The notes below the pieces were generated by a model. It was not told the origin of the DNA, did not search any database, and worked only from the letters and a program-made list of their open reading frames with translations. A stretch of 36,469 nucleotides of DNA from Stramenopiles sp. TOSAG23-2 (taxonomy: Eukaryota; Sar). This document shows positions 30,074 to 36,469 of this stretch, one piece after another (positions within the stretch are counted from its first letter, which is position 1; every line of letters starts with the position of its first letter). The stretch lies in contig LT649337.1 of NCBI GenBank assembly GCA_900128395.1, positions 1 through 36,469 of the forward strand. The letters are read 5' to 3'. A program made the position numbers and the translations under genes.

Positions 30074-30949
30074 TCATGACCGAACCCTACCTCCGATTTT
30101 CTTTACGGGCTTTCCATCTTTATATTTTATGACACCACTAAAGTTCTTAGTATTTATAGCAGGTTTTGCAATGTTATTGTTTCTAGATGATGAAGACACT
30201 GGTCTCCAAGGAGATTCTTGTGCATAATCATCATTCTCGTTTAACCAGTTTTCGAAATCACTTTTTTTCTTAGATGATGAATTTACTTTTAATTTTCTTC
30301 GTTGCAGTGGTGAAGTATATGTCTGTTGCATCTTATTTTCCCCTGTTTCTATAGTTGACGAGAGCCTTTTCATATTACGTTTAGGGTCGACTGTTTTACA
30401 TATTCCGCATTGCATTTGAGTGGATGAATTAATGGCATTGCATGATGGGCAAACCCAAGCACGGTATTCGTTCAAACGATTTTGTATCTGAGTATGGTCC
30501 TGATATAATTTATCGTATTTCAACTTCAAATTGGCATCTTCTTCTCTCATTTTTTCAATTTTCTTTAAATAAGCTTCATTTACATTTTGTATTTCCTTTG
30601 CAATACTCTCTTTCATTTGGTTTAATGATGTCTGCATCTCCTTCTTTGCTAATGTTTGTTCATGTTTCCACTGTTCTTGTTCTAGCCGATGTTTATGTTG
30701 AATCATTTCTATTTGCATTTTTTGCTTTTCCTCTTCTAATTGCTTCTTTTGATATTGCAACTCATGATCAATATGACTAACCGATGTAGTAGTATCTGTT
30801 ACATTTGGATTTTTATCATTATTTGCATGTAAAACCATAGCTAGCTGTTGCTGATGTTGTATATGTTGAGCTTCTAATAATGCAAACCTTTTTTCCATTT
30901 CGTTTTCAACAATTAAATTACGTTTCATTGCTTCGAATTGTCGTTTCAT
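30074..30949 (-). CDS. Coiled-coil protein with RanBP2-type zinc finger
   Basis: 291 residues from the first ATG at 30949. The frame stays open upstream to about 31060 but only through a minisatellite and without ATG. Residues 1-160 are rich in Gln, Glu and Lys and predicted coiled coil. At 165-184 there is a RanBP2/NZF-type zinc finger, W-x-C-x2-C-(10)-C-x2-C with the Asn and Gln positions typical of this fold. Such fingers bind ubiquitin, RNA or Ran in other proteins; which applies here cannot be told. The C-terminal tail is basic and Ser-rich, with SPWRP and FSGVIKYKDGKPVKKIGG near the end. I do not recognise a specific orthologue. Confidence 0.8.
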   Translation of the reverse strand: MKRQFEAMKRNLIVENEMEKRFALLEAQHIQHQQQLAMVLHANNDKNPNVTDTTTSVSHIDHELQYQKKQLEEEKQKMQIEMIQHKHRLEQEQWKHEQTLAKKEMQTSLNQMKESIAKEIQNVNEAYLKKIEKMREEDANLKLKYDKLYQDHTQIQNRLNEYRAWVCPSCNAINSSTQMQCGICKTVDPKRNMKRLSSTIETGENKMQQTYTSPLQRRKLKVNSSSKKKSDFENWLNENDDYAQESPWRPVSSSSRNNNIAKPAINTKNFSGVIKYKDGKPVKKIGGRVRS

Positions 30950-30996
30950 TTCGTTTTGAATCCGTTGCGATTGCAACAATGCTTGCTTTTCAACAA

Positions 30997-31079
30997 CACG
31001 CACGCACACAAATAAATCAACACGCACACACACAAATAAATCAACACAACACGCACGCACACAAATAAATCAACAACAA
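30997..31079. repeat. Minisatellite of CACGCACACAAATAAATCAA-type units
   Basis: About three units of 22-30 bp in which a (CA/CG)n-like part alternates with AAATAAATCAA. It lies just upstream of the zinc-finger gene, in its presumed 5' UTR or promoter. The spacing varies between units. Confidence 0.9.
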
Positions 31080-31412
31080 AAGGAATGAACGACACGAACG
31101 ACACGACGAGAGAAGGAAAAGGTTGTTTTGATGCAGTAAATGGACCTTTTCCCCACCTTCTGCGTACACATTTCCGCTAATTTATTATTATTAATACCTT
31201 AAATATTATTTATTATTATTTATTTTTAGCTCCTTTTTAGTTACAATTGTTTATCATCAATTCCACGTCATACTTATCAGTATACTAAATGTGCTATATT
31301 CCTATTAATTCAGAGAAAAAAATAATAATTATCAAAATGATTAAAAATGATTTTATATAAAATGGTGGTTATAAAACAATCGAAGAAACTAAATAACGAG
31401 CTTGTGGTAAAA
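31080..31412. other. Intergenic, 3' of the 961-aa gene
   Basis: AT-rich spacer between two minus-strand genes, with TTA/ATT microsatellite near 31175-31230. The repeated ACGAACGACACGA near 31085-31110 is a small simple repeat. No gene or RNA is seen. Confidence 0.6.
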
Positions 31413-34298
31413 TTAAAACCACTCTACTTTTATTAAAAAGTACCAACCTGCTAATTGAGAATTTTCATCTAATACATATTGTAAAAGTGTTGGTATGCGT
31501 AAATATCTTATGCCTGTTGCTATTGAAAATGCAACAAAATACGGAGCGATGTAATATGGCCACAGCTGGAAAATGGTATAAGCATTACAACTACTGATTG
31601 ATAATGCTGTTGCTGTTGATAAAAGGAGTCCAAAAATAAGTAAATATGGAAACCACATTAACGAAACCGGTCCTTTCCTAACTGATAATAAAACTGGTAA
31701 ATTCTGTCCAAACATACGTTGACACATTGGAGCGAACATCGTTGTAACAAGTGGCATATCGACAACCTCATTGTTTCCATAATGTTTTACAACCCATGGA
31801 CGAATGGTAAGATGGCACAAATACAACACTATGGTAAAAAATGTATGATATTCCAATCGATATTTTGCATATTTCTCAATACTCCAATTACGATGTATAT
31901 ATTCTTCCATGCCGAGTATGAAGAAAATGGATATAAAATGACTCATCGAAAATATCATAGCATATCCTTCACAATAATAATAGATCATTTCTGTAATCGT
32001 TAAAAAGATCGTCAATTTAGACGACATTCTATCTCGTTTATATGGTTCAGTAAAGTGACTTAGCAATAAAAAGTAACAACTTAGCGGAACCAATAATAAC
32101 GTTATGGTTTCCAATTTATTTGCAAGTGGAATCGGATCTCTAACCCTCGTAAAATAATCACCCGGTCCATATACTAATGGTGATCCTGACTTATCTATAG
32201 ATAAGTATGACATTTTTTCGCTACATGTTGCTTTACTCGTAAATAATGAACAGGCACGGGTTGACAAATCAAAAAAGCCAATCTTTTCTACAATTGAGAA
32301 AGAACCTTGTAAATGTGGGTCCGTTTTGAACGTCATTCCTCTGCTTGAATTCGGGCAACACAAAAAAACCAATAAGAGTGAAATTGCCAACATAAATTCA
32401 CGACTAAATTGATTACTAAATTGGAAGAGTGGCATTATTTTTTTTGACAACATTTTTTTCAGTTGCGATGTAGGTTTACCAAGTTCAATATCAGCATTGA
32501 AGACGTCCAACTTCTCCCTAAGTTTTCGTCTCTTATTAGAATTTGATCCAGAAAATTGATATTTTTCAAATTTACGATCATTGTTGTTGTCGTTATTACT
32601 ATCCTTATCGTTGTTGTCATTATTATTATTATTATTATTATTATTGTTATTGCCATTATTGTTGTTGTTATTATTGCTCTTATCGCCATTATTATTATCC
32701 CCATTTGATGCTTTTAGGTTTTTATTTGAAGAATGTGCCGATGGTCTTCTGATTTCAAAATCAACATTATTCGATTCCCCGACTTGTGAATGATACAAAT
32801 CTTTTGCAACCAATTTAAATTTATATTTACTAATTGCAAAATCTTTTAAATTAATAGCAAAATAAGCTGATGTGCCATGCCGTTCTCTTCCGTGCAACGT
32901 ATCAATTTGTTTTTCTTCCAATACACTTCCGCTTTCTGAATCAACTTTTCCTAAAATACCATGTGATATTACATCACTATCCCACATACCGTTTACGGTA
33001 ATTAAACTGTAACAATTAACGTCATGCCTTTCGTTTGAATATTTTTCGATTGAACTTGGTACAAGTTGGTCAATATGCATATCTGACATGCCGTCAAATT
33101 CCTCATCAAAGGGATTAAAATTAGCATAGTCAAGGCTATCAGCATCGCTTGAAACATATGCAGAGCTGGAATCATTTTCATCCTCTTCAGTAGAATTAGA
33201 TTGAGAAGATACACCAGAAAATGTTAGTGCATTGATATTTGCATGAAGTAAAGATTTAACACTGAATGAAACTTCAAGTGTATTGCTTTGCCATTCGTGT
33301 ACCGTGTAACCATTGCGCTGTTCTTCATTTTTATTTTGATGCAAACCATTAACACTTAAGACAGCCTTGATCATATCGACCATAACATCTATTCCTTCAT
33401 TTTCATGATCATCTTTTTTTTGGGGGCTACTACTGCCGCTGCACATTTCATTTCTTCGATCTTCTACTCGTTGTTGTTGTCTGCTGCCATTCCTGGTAAA
33501 AACATTGATACCGGTAACCTGTTGCTGCCGTTGTTTGTATTTATTATCTCCGCTGCTGGTATTTCTTAACGGCGATGCTGCATTTAAAAGATGTTTACCA
33601 AGGACAGAAGAAGATTTGGATGGTTTATTAGATGTCGATGATGGCTTCTTCTTTCCTACTAACGCTTCTTTTTTCATTTTAATTATTTTATTGTTTGTTT
33701 TCTTTTTATTAGCAGCAGCCTTCTTCTTCTTTGTTGTACTTGGTGCACTTTTACTTCTATTTCGTTTTTTTTTCTTTTTCATTTTTTGTTTCCAATTTCT
33801 TAGCCATCCAGATAAAAAACTGACAACTTGAATACGGTCTAGCGTAGTTGTAAATGGCAAATATCGATTTGCATGAATATCATTGTATCTTTTCAACAAG
33901 TTCTCGTCCAAAAACATATTGCCTTTTGAATCAATTTGTGCGCTTTTTCTAAATACAGAGGCAACTTTGTCCGCATCCTCGGGACTGCAATATGCAGAGC
34001 CAATACGAAGCGGACAGCCATTATAACGTATCTTCACTCCAAATCTACTAACTATACTATTACCACGTGTTCTAATTACATTAGGCGGTAAGGAACCCTT
34101 TGTATTTTCCGTAACTGCTGCATATGACAGGGGTTTATCCGTTTGTTTCGTTTCTTTCTCTATTGGTTGTACCATGTTAAATTTACTTTCTTCCACCTCC
34201 AGTGTATTCACTTGTTTTTGCCCTTCTTTTGCCCCTTTAATTTTTTGATGTAAAGATTTATTGACAATAATAGGCTCACTTTTTCCACCCGACAACAT
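31413..34298 (-). CDS. Large basic, Asn-rich protein with C-terminal multi-membrane domain
   Basis: Uninterrupted 961-residue ORF that I do not recognise. Residues 1-620 are soluble and low in complexity: a conserved-looking block near 85-155 (GCPLRIGSAYCSPEDADKV, then NRYLPFTTTLDRI), then a strongly basic KKKKKRNRSKSAP and KKKKA region, an acidic middle and an Asn/Asp run at about 533-580. Residues 620-655 look like a signal peptide or first membrane segment (FMLAISLLLVFLCC). About six membrane segments follow between 700 and 961, with polar motifs EMIYYYCEGYAM and EEYIHRNWSIEKYAKYR. The abrupt change of character suggests a fusion of a nuclear- or ribosome-like basic part with a membrane protein, or two genes joined by missing exon structure; there is no stop or clear splice site to separate them. 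The start at 34298 is the first ATG. Confidence 0.75.
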   Translation of the reverse strand: MLSGGKSEPIIVNKSLHQKIKGAKEGQKQVNTLEVEESKFNMVQPIEKETKQTDKPLSYAAVTENTKGSLPPNVIRTRGNSIVSRFGVKIRYNGCPLRIGSAYCSPEDADKVASVFRKSAQIDSKGNMFLDENLLKRYNDIHANRYLPFTTTLDRIQVVSFLSGWLRNWKQKMKKKKKRNRSKSAPSTTKKKKAAANKKKTNNKIIKMKKEALVGKKKPSSTSNKPSKSSSVLGKHLLNAASPLRNTSSGDNKYKQRQQQVTGINVFTRNGSRQQQRVEDRRNEMCSGSSSPQKKDDHENEGIDVMVDMIKAVLSVNGLHQNKNEEQRNGYTVHEWQSNTLEVSFSVKSLLHANINALTFSGVSSQSNSTEEDENDSSSAYVSSDADSLDYANFNPFDEEFDGMSDMHIDQLVPSSIEKYSNERHDVNCYSLITVNGMWDSDVISHGILGKVDSESGSVLEEKQIDTLHGRERHGTSAYFAINLKDFAISKYKFKLVAKDLYHSQVGESNNVDFEIRRPSAHSSNKNLKASNGDNNNGDKSNNNNNNNGNNNNNNNNNNNDNNDKDSNNDNNNDRKFEKYQFSGSNSNKRRKLREKLDVFNADIELGKPTSQLKKMLSKKIMPLFQFSNQFSREFMLAISLLLVFLCCPNSSRGMTFKTDPHLQGSFSIVEKIGFFDLSTRACSLFTSKATCSEKMSYLSIDKSGSPLVYGPGDYFTRVRDPIPLANKLETITLLLVPLSCYFLLLSHFTEPYKRDRMSSKLTIFLTITEMIYYYCEGYAMIFSMSHFISIFFILGMEEYIHRNWSIEKYAKYRLEYHTFFTIVLYLCHLTIRPWVVKHYGNNEVVDMPLVTTMFAPMCQRMFGQNLPVLLSVRKGPVSLMWFPYLLIFGLLLSTATALSISSCNAYTIFQLWPYYIAPYFVAFSIATGIRYLRIPTLLQYVLDENSQLAGWYFLIKVEWF
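32580..32700 (-). repeat. AAT/AAC trinucleotide run coding Asn/Asp stretch
   Basis: Interrupted AAT/AAC/GAT repeat within the 961-aa gene, giving a poly-Asn stretch with Asp and Gly. It is the most repetitive coding stretch in that gene and explains the spurious open frames on both strands. Confidence 0.9.
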
Positions 34299-35240
34299 GT
34301 TGTACGTTATCGTTTTTGTTGGTACGTACGTAGATAATATTGTAAATTGTGTCTCTCTAACTTAATGTACAGCACTTAGAATTCCTGATTATGGTCGTCT
34401 GCTGCAACGCGGAGATGGGACGATTTTAGTGTAAGAACCGACCGAGGTACTTTGTACATATATCTTACAATGGGGAATGGGGAAAATACATATATATATT
34501 TATTATTTTCATATTTATTATAATATATTATTTATTATGTACATACCATTGGCTACTGTCATTAATTTTATCTTAAATCTTAAACGCTGCAAACCGTCTA
34601 CTACGTCGTTTTGTATTCTAATTCCCCTTCCTATTATATTTATTTACTAGGTACATACCATTGGCTACTGTCATTAATATTCTCAGTACATTTTCGAAAT
34701 TTGATGCATATAAAACATTAATACATTAGATATAGATATATAGTTTTTGGCTACAACACAAAAGTTTCGAAAATCTCCTGCATTTCAATTCTTGGTTCTT
34801 CACACGACTAAATAAAAAAATTGTGACTAAATTGAAGAATTTTGAAAACGTAACAATGTGCATTAACATGGCATTAGCACCACTTGTGACCCAATGGTGC
34901 ATCAGGAACGAAGGTAAACCGTCAGCACACCGAAAACCAAAATGTTTTTATTAAGTCTTTTTTTTTCCGCGATTTAGCACTATTTACTATTTAGCATTTT
35001 ACAATATATCAATATACCGTATATACATATATATATACAACAATACAAAATACAAAATACAATATACAGTAATAAACGCATATATAAATATATTATATCA
35101 AAAAACATATAAATATAAACACACAATATACATAACATACGAAATACAAATACAGCTGTAAACGCATATATATATATATATATATATATTATTTAAAATA
35201 TATATAAATATAAAACATAGCAATTAATTGTAATTAAATT
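34299..35240. other. Divergent intergenic region before the bHLH gene
   Basis: 940 bp. A 26-bp word, ACATACCATTGGCTACTGTC plus ATTAAT, occurs at 34541-34566 and again at 34653-34678 (112 bp apart) with similar TTATTTA-like sequence before it, probably the remains of another tandem duplication. The right half is AT-rich, with ATACAATATAC-type simple repeats near 35030-35070 and a (TA)n run near 35167-35190. No RNA gene is recognised. Confidence 0.6.
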
Positions 35241-36133
35241 ATGTCATCCGAAGTAGCATTACATAATTTTTTGCAATTGCAACAATTGCAGGAACAACAA
35301 CTACAGTCACAGCAACATTTACAGAGTGATACAAGTAAACGTATTAGTATAAATAACCAGGCATCGACAAACATTACATAATTTTTTGCAATTGCAACAA
35401 TTGCAGGAACAACAACTACAGTCACAGCAACATTTACAGAGTGATACAAGTAAACGTATTAGTATAAATAACCAGGCATCGACAAATAATATCGATGGCA
35501 ATATAAATAAGCATAATAGCAATAATAATAAAAACAGAAATTTATTCAGTGGTAGCCAAAAAACTAATGATCGACTGAAGAAAAAGAGGAACCGGGCTGA
35601 AAGACTTGTGCATAATATGGCGGAGAAGCGAAGACACCATAGAATCAATTATTATATAAAGCAATTGCGTCAAGTTATGCTTGATTTTACTAAATCAACA
35701 ATAATTCCAAAAGGAAAATCTAAAGTTATACAAAATTCAATTGATTTTATTCAAACATTGATCGAAGATAATTTAGTATTGCATCAACAATGCAATGAGT
35801 TGGAAGCAATAGTTCAGAAGAGTGGTGGGGCATTCATACGTTCATCATCTTTGCCATTGGAAGAAGCAGTAAAACAAATTGTTGAAGTAAATAGCATGAA
35901 GTTACACTGGGGACGTGAAGATGCAATGGCTGGCATCTTTGCCATTGGAAGAAGCAGTAAAACAAATTGTTGAAGTAAATAGCATGAAGTTACACTGGGG
36001 ACGTGAAGATGCAATGGCTGGTGCTAAACATGCGTTACAAAGAATAAATAATGAAAAATTGTTGCATGTGTTACAAAGAATAAATAATGAAAAAAATGTT
36101 AGTTCTATAATAAATCCACCAGCACACCTATAG
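35241..36133 (+). CDS. bHLH transcription factor, frame broken by two tandem duplications
   Basis: A basic helix-loop-helix DNA-binding protein. The basic region reads RLVHNMAEKRRHHRIN (35600-35650), with the His/Asn-x-x-Glu-x-x-Arg-Arg arrangement that contacts E-boxes. Helix 1 (YYIKQLRQVML), a loop with IIPKGKSKV and helix 2 (IQNSIDFIQTLIEDNLVL) follow. The N-terminus is Gln-rich. The natural start appears to be ATG at 35241 (MSSEVALHNFLQLQQ), but that frame stops at 35382 after a 115-bp tandem duplication; the bHLH frame is open from about 35386 to 35973. A second, 88-bp duplication shifts the frame again before the C-terminus, which continues open to 36133 in a third frame. Each repeat is one base more than a multiple of three. 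With one copy of each, a single frame would run from 35241 to 36133. It may be a pseudogene, a mutant allele or an assembly error. Confidence 0.8.
35257..35486. repeat. 115-bp tandem duplication in the bHLH 5' coding region
   Basis: 35257-35371 is repeated without visible change at 35372-35486. The unit lies within the Gln-rich N-terminal coding sequence. No AGGT lies in the unit, so splicing out one copy precisely as a GT-AG intron does not work. Confidence 0.95.
35846..36021. repeat. 88-bp tandem duplication in the bHLH 3' coding region
   Basis: 35846-35933 is repeated without visible change at 35934-36021. It covers the codons for LPLEEAVKQIVEVNSMKLHW and some more. It moves the reading frame by one base; the first frame then ends at 35973. 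Confidence 0.95.
36028..36098 (+). repeat. 36-bp in-frame tandem repeat at the bHLH C-terminus
   Basis: Two 12-codon units, HALQRINNEKLL and HVLQRINNEKNV, with several base differences. Unlike its larger neighbours this duplication keeps the frame and has diverged, so it is older and was tolerated by the protein. Confidence 0.9.
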
Positions 36134-36469
36134 TCCTTCGCCATAGGCACCACTTTTGTCTCCAGGAGGAGGACGGCAGGCACCGATAGGCACAACTACA
36201 TGGACACAGCATTAAAATGTATAAAAAATGGTGCTTACTTTACTGTTTTAGTATACTTTTTACATATTATCCTATTTAATTTAAATATCTCTCATGAAAT
36301 CGCAAAGCCACAACACAATCCAAATATTATTTTGCAACAACGAGAGCTCTGATGGGAGCTGTTTTTTTGAAAACAATCTGCCAACATGAAAAAACACGCG
36401 CACACTTGATGGTTAAGTACAAAAAATACCTAATTTGGCCTATCAAATATATCAAACACTACAAATCTA
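36134..36469. other. 3' flank of the bHLH gene to the window end
   Basis: Contains a short less AT-rich stretch (36135-36200, with AGGCACC twice and GGAGGAGGACGGCAGGCACC) and then AT-rich sequence. No gene is seen. Confidence 0.5.

Noticed and set aside
30950-31060. Upstream extension of the zinc-finger protein to 31060
   Set aside because: The codon there is GTG and the extension translates the minisatellite; the first ATG is at 30949.
32459-32793. Open frames on both strands over the Asn repeat
   Set aside because: They are translations of the trinucleotide run in other frames of the 961-aa gene.
34000-34060. AP2/ERF-like domain in the 961-aa protein
   Set aside because: GSAYCSPEDADKVA resembles part of the AP2 strand-helix region, but the conserved Trp and Arg pattern is missing.
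35257-35486. Introner-type intron created by tandem duplication in the bHLH gene
   Set aside because: The 115-bp and 88-bp units contain no AGGT, so a GT-AG intron of exactly one unit cannot be formed.

Overview
The window is nuclear DNA from an AT-rich single-celled eukaryote. The genes are eukaryote-specific: a TOR kinase, an RNA polymerase III subunit, an oligosaccharyltransferase subunit, a bHLH factor and an attractin-like kelch/CUB/EGF ectodomain protein. A GT-AG intron is visible at 819-922, intergenic DNA is full of AT microsatellites, and several proteins carry Asn-rich low-complexity inserts. The Cys-rich secreted protein with repeated C-x-C-G and G-C-Y blocks is of a type I associate with marine protists of the stramenopile/rhizarian/haptophyte kind. 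I cannot name the species.

Layout, left to right. 1-363 is one arm of an inverted repeat whose partner is 8371-8728. Alanine aminotransferase (minus strand, one intron) occupies 303-1921. A large polytopic membrane protein with a ZZ-like zinc motif and a ricin-B-like lumenal segment lies at 2693-5551 (minus). After a 1.2-kb spacer, a secreted Cys-rich protein (6754-8431, plus) ends in the C-terminal codons of alanine aminotransferase, supplied by the inverted repeat. RPC11/POLR3K (9085-9465, minus) and TOR (10867-20010, plus) are divergent across a 1.4-kb spacer that contains a 33-bp-arm hairpin. A DnaJ protein follows (20608-21234, minus), then about 0.7 kb of nested tandem repeats, then the 1607-aa attractin-like protein (22779-27602, minus). 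OST48 (28510-29922, plus) faces a RanBP2-type zinc-finger coiled-coil protein (30074-30949, minus). A 961-aa basic, Asn-rich, multi-membrane protein (31413-34298, minus) and a bHLH gene broken by two tandem duplications (35241-36133, plus) complete the window.

Functionally this is mostly ordinary housekeeping: amino-acid metabolism, growth control (TOR), Pol III transcription, ER N-glycosylation and chaperones. TOR and a Pol III subunit sit side by side, which is suggestive because TOR signalling controls Pol III output, but adjacency is the only evidence here. I see no prokaryotic-type operon, CRISPR, IS element, tRNA or rRNA.

The most notable features are structural. One is a diverged inverted duplication that welded the alanine aminotransferase tail in frame onto another gene and leaves an 8-kb segment that could flip. 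Another is an unusual density of near-identical short tandem duplications (88-270 bp), two of which break the bHLH frame. A third is a set of short palindromes in spacers, including an 18-bp perfect palindrome present twice. Some of the duplications may be assembly artefacts; long reads would decide.
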